From contig DFHU01000026.1 of NCBI GenBank assembly GCA_002373045.1, positions 7,990 through 35,762 on the forward strand: DNA of 27,773 bases, written 5' to 3'. Position 1 is the stretch's first letter. Each line of letters starts with the position of its first letter. This document shows, in pieces, positions 13,898-22,426 of the stretch. The notes under the pieces are model-generated. The model was not told where the DNA came from. It saw nothing but the letters and a program-made list of their open reading frames with translations, and ran no database searches. The translations under genes and the position numbers were made by a program. The DNA comes from Pseudoselenomonas ruminantium. GTDB lineage: Bacteria; Bacillota; Negativicutes; Selenomonadales; Selenomonadaceae.

Positions 13898-15055
13898 TTA
13901 GCTATGCTGAAAATCCGCCTTTTCACCCGGAAAAAGCTCGTCCAAGGAAGCTGCCAGCGTCTCCCCACGCCCGGCAAGGTAATGCGTATAAGTATCAAGA
14001 GTCATCGAAACACTCGTGTGCCCCAGCCGTGCCTGTACATCCTTGGCACTCCAGCCGGAGAGAAACAATTGTGTAGCATGTGTATGACGCAAGGCATGAG
14101 GTGTTGCCTGCACCTGCGCCGTAAGTGCTGCCCGCCGAAAAGCACTGGCATATTGATGAATCCCCTGTGGCAAGCCATCATAAGTATAAATAAAATCTGC
14201 CGCCACCTCCGCCGGCTTATGCCAGACAGAACACTTCATCTCCTTCTCCATCCTTTGCCATGATTGATAGCAGCGCAGCTTTTCCCGCAATTTACCGGAA
14301 AAGAAAATACTACGACGGGAAGCCTCTGTTTTGGGCTTTTCCAAAAAAACCTTCCCGTGCACCTGATTCGTAACCTGCTCCACGCGCAAATAGTTATGGT
14401 CAAGGTCAATCCTATCCCAAGTGAGGCCCAGAACCTCCTCCGCCCGCATCCCCGTCATATATTGAAGCAAAATAGCCATATAAAGAGGCGGCTTGCCTGC
14501 AGCCGCCTGTAAGAGACGCAATGCCTCTTTCTTATTCAATATGGCTATAGCCTTTTTTCGTTTCGGTACAGGTGCCTGTATTTTAGCAAAGGGATTTTCG
14601 CGGATAAGCCCTTCCATCATGGCCTGCCTACAGGCAGCCCGCCCCAAAATAACCAGACGATGGCGCACATTATCAGTCGGCAACTGATAAATAAGCTGTT
14701 GTAACGCAGCAACCGTCAAATCCTGAAAGCACATATCCGCAAAAGTGCGCTGAACGTGCTTGAGCAGGGATTCATAATTCAGCCAGGTATTTTCCCTGAC
14801 TTGTGGTCTCTTGAAATTCTCCGCATAGGACTGTATATAAGAAGCAACCTTGACCAGCTTGTCTGCCGCCCCTCTGTGTCCGTACTTAATCCGCAAAGCC
14901 TCCAGCATCGCCAATGCCTCCGCCTGCGAATGAGCCGTCTTTCGTTTGCGGACAATCTTGCCTGTTTCAGCGTCCCTGCCCATACTCACACTGACCACAT
15001 AGCGGCCATGCGTCTTGTCATAATAAATAGAGCCTTCCCCATTGACACGTTTCAT
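13898..15055 (-). CDS. Phage-type tyrosine recombinase / integrase
   Basis: 385 residues in three parts: an N-terminal arm-binding domain (GEGSIYYDKTHGRYVVSVSM, about 1-60), a SAM-like core-binding domain (about 65-160) and the catalytic domain. Catalytic residues are visible: Arg204 in TGMRAEEV, Lys242, His320 and Arg323 in HALRHTHA, His346 in LGHT, and the nucleophile Tyr356 in DTYTHY. It resembles integrases of integrative conjugative elements and phages of Firmicutes. No excisionase, relaxase or phage structural genes are near, so it is a solitary integrase: either a relic, or an enzyme acting on local sites. GGAGGT precedes the ATG. Flagellin lies 770 bases upstream on the other strand. 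Confidence 0.93.
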   Translation of the reverse strand: MKRVNGEGSIYYDKTHGRYVVSVSMGRDAETGKIVRKRKTAHSQAEALAMLEALRIKYGHRGAADKLVKVASYIQSYAENFKRPQVRENTWLNYESLLKHVQRTFADMCFQDLTVAALQQLIYQLPTDNVRHRLVILGRAACRQAMMEGLIRENPFAKIQAPVPKRKKAIAILNKKEALRLLQAAAGKPPLYMAILLQYMTGMRAEEVLGLTWDRIDLDHNYLRVEQVTNQVHGKVFLEKPKTEASRRSIFFSGKLREKLRCYQSWQRMEKEMKCSVWHKPAEVAADFIYTYDGLPQGIHQYASAFRRAALTAQVQATPHALRHTHATQLFLSGWSAKDVQARLGHTSVSMTLDTYTHYLAGRGETLAASLDELFPGEKADFQHS

Positions 15056-15115
15056 AAAATAATACTACCTCCAACATAAATTTACCGATTTATCATATAA
15101 ATTGGTTATTGGTAT

Positions 15116-15144
15116 ATATTATTTTAATAACGAATATTCATCAA
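15116..15144 (-). promoter_or_regulatory. Candidate integrase promoter
   Basis: On the minus strand TTGATG (15139-15144), a 17-base spacer and TAATAT (15116-15121), about 60 bases before the integrase ATG. Confidence 0.5.
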
Positions 15145-15220
15145 GGAGTTTTGTCCACTATAACAAGCACACATGAATTTTGCTTGACTAAATCAACATT
15201 TTCAGCACAAAAAAAGGCGG

Positions 15221-15242
15221 GCTTAAATCCCTCCCTGATTTA
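15221..15242 (-). repeat. Inverted copy of the flagellin ribosome-binding region
   Basis: Read on the minus strand, AAATCAGGGAGG-G-ATTTAA matches AAATCAGGGAGG-A-ATTTAA at 15804-15822, which contains the flagellin Shine-Dalgarno sequence. 18 of 19 bases agree. The two lie about 560 bases apart in opposite orientation on either side of the flagellin upstream region. Because AGGGAGG is a generic ribosome-site motif, part of the match could be chance. Confidence 0.5.
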
Positions 15243-15252
15243 TACTATTTGC

Positions 15253-15351
15253 TTAAATCCTCGCCGCACATCCCTGCCCGGCAAATACGCGATAAATGCC
15301 ATCTGCTTCGCCTCTCATCACGGCGCCGTCATGGATGAAGACTCCCTGCAT
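15253..15351 (-). CDS. Possible 32-residue mini-protein
   Basis: ATG at 15351 to TAA at 15253, encoding MQGVFIHDGAVMRGEAD and onward to CAARI. Its G+C content looks higher than that of the surrounding A/T-rich DNA, as in coding sequence. The upstream GCGGGATAA is a weak ribosome site. Downstream a partly paired stem leads into a seven-T run, giving a possible terminator. It could equally be a relic of a gene or chance. No homologue recognised. Confidence 0.25.
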   Translation of the reverse strand: MQGVFIHDGAVMRGEADGIYRVFAGQGCAARI

Positions 15352-15824
15352 CAAGCTTTTTATCCCGCTTACACTTTATATATCGTTGTCCTTGCCAAAA
15401 ACTTAAGTCTTTTTTGAAAAAAATTTTATATTTTTTTAATCGTGCAAAAGTATGGGCAAAAACGACAACAAGCGTCAATAATATCTGTTCTCACTGTCCA
15501 AGCTTCAAAGCACTGTATAAATAATAGTGACTGCTAATTATTGTTTACTCGTTGTTGCAACAATGACGAAATCTATCGTCATTATAAGACGTATGCTCTG
15601 TCCTGTCAAGATATTGCGGCGTTATTCGAATCAGGCAAGCGTGTGACAACAGTACTTTTTCTTTTTCTTCCTTGCACTTTATCGCGTATAAACAAAACAA
15701 AATCAGACCAAACATAATTCAACATTCAAAGCGCACAAACCTTAGCAGACGCGCCCCCATGCCGTTTTCTTGTTCTCGTTTTCTGGATTTAAGCGCGACG
15801 GTGAAATCAGGGAGGAATTTAATC

Positions 15825-18239
15825 ATGAGTATGGTAGTTAAAAACAATATGTCGGCAATCTCGACGCTGAACACACTGAACAAGAACAGCAGCGCCCTTT
15901 CCAAGAGCCTGCAAAAAGTTTCTTCAGGCATGAAGATCAACAGTGCGGCAGATGATGCTTCCGGCTATGCGATTTCCGAACGTATGCGTGTGCAGATTCG
16001 TTCACTCGATCAGGCCAACGCCAACACGCAGAGTGGCAACAGCATGATGAAAGTTGCCGAAGGTGCGGTTTCCTCAACGGTTGATATTCTCAAAACCCTC
16101 AAAGAGAAGGTTATCAACGCCGCCAACGACACCAACACCGACAGTGACCGCCAGACGATTCAGAAGGAACTTGACCAGTCCATTGACCAGATTGACGATA
16201 ACGCCAATGTGACCTTTAACGGTAAATACCTGCTGGACGGCTCGAAGAACAATGTCGGCGAAGCGACCTACACTGCGCTGTCCAATCAGAATCTGTCCAA
16301 GAGCACCACTGCCGACACGAAACTGGTTGACCTCAAAGCCCGCAACGAGGATTCGCTGGAACTTCTGGCCACCGACCGTATCACCGTTTCCTATGTACAG
16401 GCTGGCAAGACCTACTCCGCAACCTTCCAGGTAGGCGACAAGACTTTGCAGGATATCTTCAACGAAGCAGAAAATATCGATACCGATAGCCAGATTTTTG
16501 CCACCTCCTCCAACGAAGCCATTCAAAAAGCCAGCGGCGTGACGAATGCTTCGACCACGGATGCGGAGAATAAGGCCATTGATTATCTGAAACAGCAGCT
16601 TGCTACCGGTGGTGTTAAATTTAACGACAATACGCTTGCTACGCCTACTGAGGTTACAACGATTACAGCTGCCAATGGTGGTTCTGTTACACTGGCAGAT
16701 GCTGATAACTATGCAGATGCAGAAGGAAATGTTTACGAAGAAGGCGATTTGCACAAAGCTGTTCGCGACGCACAAAAAGCTGTAGATAAAGCTACTGCTG
16801 CAATCGGCTCATACACCGCTGGTGCTACCACGAATTCAGGTACTGCCGGTACGCTGGGCACTGCGTTGGAAAAAGCAGGCATTTCCTGGGATGGAAAAGC
16901 ATCCAGTCTTGATTCCGCCACTATGGAAGAAAAACTGCAAGCAGCTTATGCCGAACCTACCAATGATGGCTTGAAAGAAGCTGTGGCAGCTTATAGAGAA
17001 GATGTCAGCGATTTAGCTAAAGCAAAAGACCAGCAAGCTGTTGCAAATGCCAATTATGTAAAGGCTAGTGATCAGCTGGATGCATTGACTAAACAAAAAA
17101 CAGTCAATGATGCACAAGCTACTTCCAATGCATTACGTAGTGCTTTTGAAACAACGGCAGCGATAAAAATTGATGATACCGCTAACACCAAGCTCGCGTA
17201 TACCGTTGTCGCAAAATTAAAAACAGATGGCACTGTAGACGACGCTGACAAAACAGCTAAGGCAGCAGCGAACACAACTGATGATTTACGCACTGCTGTA
17301 AAGAACGAGTTGTCCTCCCTTTTGGATAAAGTCGAAGCTGCCGGGGTGCTGTCTACTGGTACTGGTAGTGTTGAGGAAATCCTTGATACCTACAAAGGTG
17401 GTGCTAATGGGACTACCGATTTAGGCTTGAAAGCTCTTGCCACTGCTGGTTATAAAGCTGCTGTAGCTGCTGTAAAAACCGCAAAAGATGGTTTGAATGG
17501 TAATGCAGCTTCTGGCGCTACAAAAGATGATGGTACCGCTATGAAGGTTTCCGATGCCCTCAAATCCGCTCAGGAAGAGGTCGTTTCCAAGTTCAGCGGC
17601 CCGCAGCTGATGACGGGCGCTAATGTCGGTGTCAATGCCGCAGGACAGATTGTTTCCACGGCCAGCGGGGAAAATGCCATCACCATTACCGCCAACAAAG
17701 CAGGTATCGGCGGCCAGATTTCCGGCCTCAATATCCGTATTGCTGACGCACAGGGCAATTTGAAGAAATCTGCCGAAGCTTCTCTGGATGCTTTCAGCGA
17801 GACTGTCCGTGCCCAGAACAAGTCCGAGGACAATGCCATCTCCTTGCAGGTTGGTGCACAGGCAAACCAGGCCATTACCATCGGCCTCACCGATATGCGC
17901 TCCGAAGCCCTCGGCCTCAAAGGTGCAGATGGCACCAAGCTCAATATCAGTACCCGTGACAAGGCTAACGCCGCCATCAACGTACTGGATAACGCTATTT
18001 CCAAGGCGCTTGACCAGCAGACCACCATTGGTTCTATCGAAAGCCGCCTGTCCTATACGAGCAGCAACCTGACCACTTCCAGCGAAAACGTACAGGCTTC
18101 CGAGTCCACGATTCGCGATGCAGACATGGCCAAGGAAATGACGGAGTACACCAAGAACAACGTACTCCTGCAGGCTGCACAGTCCATGCTTGCGCAGGCT
18201 AACCAGAGCAGTTCCTCTGTTCTGTCACTCCTGCAGTAA
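15825..18239 (+). CDS. fliC: Flagellin, 804 residues, with a large variable central region
   Basis: The start at 15825 has GGGAGGAA eight bases upstream; the frame is open another 51 codons upstream but has no ribosome site there. Residues 1-140 are classical D0-D1: VVKNNMSAISTLNTLNKNSS, LQKVSSGMKINSAADDASGY and MRVQIRSLDQAN. The last ~90 residues (SRLSYTSSNLTTSSENVQAS...MLAQANQSSSSVLSLLQ) are the C-terminal D1-D0 coiled coil. The protein is exported by the flagellar type III apparatus and polymerises into the filament. Typical Firmicute flagellins have about 270-500 residues; here some 400 residues rich in Ala, Thr, Lys and Asp (about 240-590) form an extra surface domain. The DNA of that part (about 16600-17540) is visibly more A/T-rich than the ends, suggesting recombination. 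Confidence 0.95.
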   Translation: MSMVVKNNMSAISTLNTLNKNSSALSKSLQKVSSGMKINSAADDASGYAISERMRVQIRSLDQANANTQSGNSMMKVAEGAVSSTVDILKTLKEKVINAANDTNTDSDRQTIQKELDQSIDQIDDNANVTFNGKYLLDGSKNNVGEATYTALSNQNLSKSTTADTKLVDLKARNEDSLELLATDRITVSYVQAGKTYSATFQVGDKTLQDIFNEAENIDTDSQIFATSSNEAIQKASGVTNASTTDAENKAIDYLKQQLATGGVKFNDNTLATPTEVTTITAANGGSVTLADADNYADAEGNVYEEGDLHKAVRDAQKAVDKATAAIGSYTAGATTNSGTAGTLGTALEKAGISWDGKASSLDSATMEEKLQAAYAEPTNDGLKEAVAAYREDVSDLAKAKDQQAVANANYVKASDQLDALTKQKTVNDAQATSNALRSAFETTAAIKIDDTANTKLAYTVVAKLKTDGTVDDADKTAKAAANTTDDLRTAVKNELSSLLDKVEAAGVLSTGTGSVEEILDTYKGGANGTTDLGLKALATAGYKAAVAAVKTAKDGLNGNAASGATKDDGTAMKVSDALKSAQEEVVSKFSGPQLMTGANVGVNAAGQIVSTASGENAITITANKAGIGGQISGLNIRIADAQGNLKKSAEASLDAFSETVRAQNKSEDNAISLQVGAQANQAITIGLTDMRSEALGLKGADGTKLNISTRDKANAAINVLDNAISKALDQQTTIGSIESRLSYTSSNLTTSSENVQASESTIRDADMAKEMTEYTKNNVLLQAAQSMLAQANQSSSSVLSLLQ

Positions 18240-18323
18240 GCCACTAACTAACTTTGGTCTAAGTGTCAGTAGCGAGATTGCTAGCCTTGCCGAGACCTGA
18301 CATTTTAGATATTTACTACCATT

Positions 18324-18363
18324 GCCGGAGTCGCCTCTCTCCTTGGGGGCGGCTCCCTTTTTA
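18324..18363 (+). terminator. Flagellin terminator
   Basis: GGAGTCGCC (18327-18335) pairs with GGCGGCTCC (18348-18356), one G-U pair, followed by CCTTTTTAT. A further structured stretch precedes it (TGTCAG/CTGACA around 18266-18303, with an inner TAGC/GCTA hairpin). Confidence 0.75.
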
Positions 18364-18400
18364 TGCCTAAAATTACCTGTCGCTATCATATACTTATGTA

Positions 18401-18429
18401 TTTACTTTTCTTAACACCACTTGTAAAAT
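18401..18429 (+). promoter_or_regulatory. Promoter of the DUF6978 / DUF1828 cassette
   Basis: TTTACT (18401-18406), 17 bases, TAAAAT (18424-18429), about 60 bases ahead of the first gene. The cassette therefore appears to have its own promoter, separate from flagellin. Confidence 0.5.
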
Positions 18430-18488
18430 ATTATCAAGGCAACAATAAAATCAATATTGAGACGATTATGCAGGAGATGTAATAAGCT

Positions 18489-18962
18489 ATGACGAATGAA
18501 GAAGCAGATTTGCTGATAGAAATTGCCAAACGCATGCGTAAAAATCTGCTGGAGCTCCCTGAACCGGGTCATAAGGAATTTTATAAAGCAGTCAGCCTTG
18601 CAGATACGAAAAAATTTACCATACAGATGTTTCGTGGCAACAGTCGCCGGGATAAATACCAGATTGCCCTGCTTTACAAGAAAAACTTTGTCTTAATGCG
18701 TGTCGATACAGGTGCAACAGGCATACACTACAATACCGATAAAAGTATAATACCACCAAACACGCCCCACCTTCACTACTATGACGAACATATCAGCCAT
18801 GAAAATAAGTGCCATGATGCCATCGTGCTTCCCGATAGATTTACCAATCCCGCAGATGCAATACAGTTATTGCAGGATTTTCTAAAATACATCAACATCA
18901 TAGATATGGCTGAAATTCAAATTATTCAACAAGGAGGACTGCCATATGGACAACACAAATAA
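18489..18962 (+). CDS. DUF6978-like protein, first gene of an overlapping pair
   Basis: 157 residues, no signal peptide or membrane segment. An N-terminal helix (MTNEEADLLIEIAKRMRK) precedes a mixed alpha/beta domain with the phrases FTIQMFRGNSRRDKYQIALLY and PHLHYYDEHISHENKCHDAI. It ends with FTNPADAIQLLQDFLKYINI. From memory this matches the DUF6978 family, found in mobile and prophage regions; the function is unknown. AGGAGA lies 11 bases upstream. Its 3' end overlaps the next gene by 17 bases and the last codons contain that gene's AGGAGG ribosome site, so the two are translationally linked. Confidence 0.75.
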   Translation: MTNEEADLLIEIAKRMRKNLLELPEPGHKEFYKAVSLADTKKFTIQMFRGNSRRDKYQIALLYKKNFVLMRVDTGATGIHYNTDKSIIPPNTPHLHYYDEHISHENKCHDAIVLPDRFTNPADAIQLLQDFLKYINIIDMAEIQIIQQGGLPYGQHK

Positions 18963-19722
18963 TTGGGTCAACAAGTATCTGCGCTGGCTCACTGATAACC
19001 TTACAGAAACGAATCTGGCAGACGGCTTGTCCGAAATATCCACACCATTTGTCGATCGCTTTGGAGATGGTATAACCGTCTATGTAAAAAAAGATAAAAA
19101 CAGCAGTGCCCTGACATTATCGGATGATTTTGCACTCGTTAATAACACCATTTCTATTGGCGAAAATCCTTCTTTGCAAAAAATAAACGCCCTGCAAGTT
19201 TTTCTGTCACCTTACGGAGTAACCGTTACCAAAGACGGAGAACTGCAGATGTCTGCGCATGAAGATGATTACCCTGTAAATCTGCATCTGTTTATACAAG
19301 CTTTGGTATCTGCTAATGATATGTTCGCTCCTCGCTACAAACAGGGCAGCAAATCAAACATTTTCATGGATGACATAGCGGCTTTTTTGGACAGTAAAGA
19401 TGTTCCCTACACGCCTAACATTAAGCTGGAAGGGCAGAGCGGGATAATTCATCAAGTAGGCTTTATTCTCCCCAAAAGACGCCAACAGCCAGAAAGATTA
19501 ATCTATGCTCTAAACAAGCCTACTGCCCAAAATGTAGAGTTGACGCTGTTTAAGTGGGGCGATATTCAGCGGAAACGCGGAGATAACAGCCATATGATAG
19601 CCTTTCTGAATGACGAAGGCACCGCCATCCCCAGTCAGTTAGTAAATGCCTTCAATTCCTATGGCGCTTTGCCAGTGCCATGGTCAGAAAGAGAAACCTA
19701 TCTCGATGAACTTGCTGTATAA
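18946..19722 (+). CDS. DUF1828-DUF1829 domain protein, second gene of the pair
   Basis: 258 residues, soluble. The N-terminal half (about 1-125) fits DUF1828: FVDRFGDGITVYVKK, ALTLSDDFALVN, LSPYGVTVTKDGELQM, then a helix LHLFIQALVSANDMF. The C-terminal half (about 140-258) fits DUF1829: FMDDIAAFLDSKDVPYTPN, HQVGFILPKRR and VPWSERETYLDELA. Both assignments are from memory. The two domains commonly occur fused or as neighbours in Firmicutes, often on prophages or islands; no function is established. The strong AGGAGG at 18932-18937 ensures translation together with the first gene. The pair could be a toxin-antitoxin or phage-defence module (inference). Confidence 0.78.
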   Translation: MDNTNNWVNKYLRWLTDNLTETNLADGLSEISTPFVDRFGDGITVYVKKDKNSSALTLSDDFALVNNTISIGENPSLQKINALQVFLSPYGVTVTKDGELQMSAHEDDYPVNLHLFIQALVSANDMFAPRYKQGSKSNIFMDDIAAFLDSKDVPYTPNIKLEGQSGIIHQVGFILPKRRQQPERLIYALNKPTAQNVELTLFKWGDIQRKRGDNSHMIAFLNDEGTAIPSQLVNAFNSYGALPVPWSERETYLDELAV

Positions 19723-19728
19723 AAAATC

Positions 19729-19773
19729 AGGCATTGCAATTATCGGACGTTAAGCCTCGTAATTGCAATGCCT
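19729..19773. terminator. Bidirectional terminator between the DUF cassette and fprA
   Basis: AGGCATTGCAATTA (19729-19742) and its perfect complement (19760-19773) enclose 17 bases. TGATTTTTTAT follows on the minus strand and AATTTATT on the plus strand. It lies between convergent genes. Confidence 0.85.
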
Positions 19774-19790
19774 AATTTATTGTACGAAAA

Positions 19791-20957
19791 TTAACCGTTC
19801 AGCATCTTTACGTTAGCCGTTATTTCCTGCAAATCCTCGTCACAGGGCACATTGGCCAGACGGATTTTATCGAGGACAATTTCACAGCCGCAGGCTTTTA
19901 ATTCTTCTTCTACCAGCCCAATGCTCTGACCGCCCCAACCATAGGAGCCGAAAGCAAAAGCCTTTTTCCCTTTTGGAGCCAGCCCCTTCAAATAACACAG
20001 GAATCCGGCAATCGTCGGCATCATCTGATTATTGATGGTCGGCGAACCCACCGCCAGATATTTTGCCGTCAAAATATCCGTGATGATATCCGACAGATGA
20101 TTTTCCTTGATATCGTAGAAACTTACGGGAATTCCCTTCTGCGCAAAGCCTTCGGCTACGGCTTTGGCCATGCTTTCCGTGGAATGCCACATGCTGTCAA
20201 AGACCACTACAGCCCGTTCCTCGTTCTCATTTGCCGACCACTTTTCATACCTATCCATAATATCCTTGATATGCTTGCGCCAGATTACGCCGTGGCCTGT
20301 GGCAATCATATTGATTTCCAGACCACTTAACGCTTTCAGTGCCGTCTGCGCCTGCCGGCCGTAAAGCATCAAGATATTGGCATAGTATTTCTGACATTCA
20401 AACATCAACGTGCCAAAATCCACGTCATCATCAAAGCGGCTGCTTGAAGCTAAGTGCTCACCAAAGGCATCATTGGAGAATAGGATCTTTTCTTCCGGAC
20501 AATACGTCACCATGCTGTCCGGCCAATGCAACATGGGCGTAGGCACAAACTGCAAAGTCCGCTTGCCAATGCTCAAGCTGTCCCCGGCCTTTACTCCCTG
20601 ATAAGGAAGCTCACCATAATGTCCCTTCAGCCCCTTCTCTCCGTTGGGCAGGCTGGTGATTACCTTTGCCTTGGGGGCATGTTCCAGCATAAAGGGAATA
20701 GCTCCGGAATGATCCGGTTCCACATGGCTGGAAATAATATAGTCAATTTTTGCGGGGTCAATAACAGATTTAATCCGTGCCAAAAGTTCCGGCGCAAAAG
20801 CGGCCTTTACCGTATCAATAAGCGTGATTTTATCATCAAGAATCAGATAGGCATTGTAGGTCGTTCCCCTGCCCGTCTGATAGCCGTGAAAGCTGCGCAT
20901 AGACCAATCAATCGCCCCTACCCAGTAAATGCCCTGTCTGATTTCTACTGCCTTCAT
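19791..20957 (-). CDS. fprA: FprA-type A flavoprotein (di-iron flavodoxin oxidase)
   Basis: 388 residues in two domains. The metallo-beta-lactamase-like part (about 1-245) has the di-iron ligands His78, Glu80, Asp82 and His83 in SSHVEPDHSG, His144, Asp163 and His222. The flavodoxin part (about 248-388) has the FMN phosphate loop DSMWHSTESMAK and the flavin-contacting GSPTINNQ and FGSYGWGG. In anaerobes these proteins reduce O2 to water, or NO, with electrons from rubredoxin or F420-like donors. That fits a strict anaerobe scavenging oxygen. There is no fused rubredoxin or flavin reductase domain, so a separate donor is needed. It follows trkA by 68 bases on the same strand. Confidence 0.95.
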   Translation of the reverse strand: MKAVEIRQGIYWVGAIDWSMRSFHGYQTGRGTTYNAYLILDDKITLIDTVKAAFAPELLARIKSVIDPAKIDYIISSHVEPDHSGAIPFMLEHAPKAKVITSLPNGEKGLKGHYGELPYQGVKAGDSLSIGKRTLQFVPTPMLHWPDSMVTYCPEEKILFSNDAFGEHLASSSRFDDDVDFGTLMFECQKYYANILMLYGRQAQTALKALSGLEINMIATGHGVIWRKHIKDIMDRYEKWSANENEERAVVVFDSMWHSTESMAKAVAEGFAQKGIPVSFYDIKENHLSDIITDILTAKYLAVGSPTINNQMMPTIAGFLCYLKGLAPKGKKAFAFGSYGWGGQSIGLVEEELKACGCEIVLDKIRLANVPCDEDLQEITANVKMLNG

Positions 20958-21025
20958 AAACCTCGCGCTCCTTTTCTTACTGATTTCATATATTCGCTTA
21001 TTTCCTTATTTCGGCAAAATGCGGT

Positions 21026-22378
21026 TTATTCCTTCCCCTTAAAATACTTGATAACCTGCTGAGAATACTTGGTTTGAATAAACAGGATTGTGCTATCACC
21101 GGGCATCAGTACCGTATGACCATTCGGGATACCGGCCTCGCCATTGCGCACATAGGCACAGACCAAACACTCCCGGGGCAGTTTGACATCCATAAGTTTT
21201 TTGCCCGCTACCGGTGCCCCTTCCTGCACGATAACCTCCACCGCCTCGGCCTTGGCTCCTTCCAATAAGGACACCGAAACCACGCCGCCGCGACGGGCAA
21301 AGGCAAGCACTTCGCTTGCCGACAAAAGCCTTGCCGACAGAACGATATCCACGCCCACTTTTTCCATCAATTCCACGTATTCGTTGCGTGACACACGGAC
21401 AACAGTCTTGGTCTTGTTGCCAGAAAGATGACGCGCCAGCAGGGCCAGCATGAGATTTAACTTATCGTCTTCCGTCAGGCATACCACCACATCGGCATGA
21501 GCCACATCTTCTTCCACCAACAGGTCAATGTCCGTACCATCGCCGCAGACTGCAATGCCATGATTCAACATTCCCGCCATAATTTGGCAGCGTTCCCGGT
21601 CGAGGTCGATAACCTTCACCCGGACATTCTGCTCATCCAGCTGCTGCGCCAAAGCGCGTCCGGCACGTCCGGCACCGATAATCAGCACACGGTGCAGTTT
21701 GCGTGCATCACGGCGCACGAGTTTTTGGCTGAACTTCTCGATTTCTTCCGGTATACCGATAAAATACGCATTATCCTGTGACTGGAAGCTGTCATCGCCA
21801 TGCGGGATAATCATGCGGTGATCGCGGAAAATCATGCCGGCCAGCACCCCCTGCGGAAGCTGAATATCTTTCAAGGGAATACCGGCCAAGGGGGATTTGC
21901 GATGGATTTTTGTTTCAAACAGGCGGATTTTCCCATGGGCAAAATCTTCCACATCCAATGCTGCCGGAGTCATGAGAATACGGTTGATTTCATTGGCCGT
22001 AATGAGTTCCGGATTCAGCATCAAATCAATATCAAAATTCTGTTTAAGATATTCCTTGGCCTCAGACATAAACTTCATATCGCGAATACGGGCAATCGTA
22101 TGCTTGATACCATGCTTCTTGGCCAGTACACAGGCCACCATGTTCACTTCGTCACTGGCCGTCACGGCAATGAGGATATCCGCATCCCGCACATCCGGAT
22201 CGTCCATGGTAATCGGACTGGCACCATTGGCCGCAATCGTGAGTACATCCAGCGTATTCTTAGCCGCCTCCAACTGGCTCTCGTCCTTATCGATAACCAC
22301 TACATCAAACTGTTCCTTGGACAAAAGCTCGGCTATGCTGTATCCCAGCTTTCCTGCGCCAACCACGATAATACGCAA
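21026..22378 (-). CDS. trkA: TrkA, RCK-domain regulator of the Trk potassium system
   Basis: 450 residues, the full-length two-repeat form. Each half has an NAD-binding RCK-N domain (GAGKLG at 7-12, GAGRAG at 235-240) followed by an RCK-C domain (KIRLFETKIHRKSPLAGIPL; VSVSLLEGAKAEAVEVIVQE). TrkA tetramers sit under TrkH dimers and gate them in response to NAD(H) or ATP. The start codon is TTG at 22378 (GGGGAGGG seven bases upstream), and the GxGxxG position fits this start exactly. The two TrkH partners are about 7.4 kb away, yet their promoter shares its architecture with this one. Confidence 0.95.
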   Translation of the reverse strand: MRIIVVGAGKLGYSIAELLSKEQFDVVVIDKDESQLEAAKNTLDVLTIAANGASPITMDDPDVRDADILIAVTASDEVNMVACVLAKKHGIKHTIARIRDMKFMSEAKEYLKQNFDIDLMLNPELITANEINRILMTPAALDVEDFAHGKIRLFETKIHRKSPLAGIPLKDIQLPQGVLAGMIFRDHRMIIPHGDDSFQSQDNAYFIGIPEEIEKFSQKLVRRDARKLHRVLIIGAGRAGRALAQQLDEQNVRVKVIDLDRERCQIMAGMLNHGIAVCGDGTDIDLLVEEDVAHADVVVCLTEDDKLNLMLALLARHLSGNKTKTVVRVSRNEYVELMEKVGVDIVLSARLLSASEVLAFARRGGVVSVSLLEGAKAEAVEVIVQEGAPVAGKKLMDVKLPRECLVCAYVRNGEAGIPNGHTVLMPGDSTILFIQTKYSQQVIKYFKGKE

Positions 22379-22426
22379 AATACACCCTCCCCGCTGGCAG
22401 ATAAACGTTCATACTTTTTTCAGTCT

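Larger units (their letters stand above)
15056..15824. other. 769-base intergenic stretch between integrase and flagellin
   Basis: No convincing gene. It holds the integrase promoter near 15116-15144; a possible 32-codon minus-strand ORF at 15253-15351; a minus-strand copy of the flagellin ribosome-site region at 15221-15242; A/T-rich tracts at 15413-15440; a perfect 12-bp palindrome TTGTTGCAACAA at 15552-15563; and an adjoining hairpin AATGACGA / TCGTCATT at 15562-15583. I could not identify a sigma-28-type flagellar promoter with confidence. From about 15600 to 15810 I see nothing further. Confidence 0.6.

Noticed and set aside
15109..15417. 102-codon plus-strand frame between integrase and flagellin
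   Set aside because: No ribosome site, no recognisable domain, and it overlaps the integrase promoter region.
15672..15824. 51 extra codons upstream of the flagellin start
   Set aside because: No ribosome site, and the canonical flagellin N-terminus begins at 15825 with GGGAGGAA before it.
18240..18323. The folded stretch after flagellin as a separate small RNA gene
   Set aside because: It is more simply the flagellin 3' UTR leading into its terminator. No promoter is seen.
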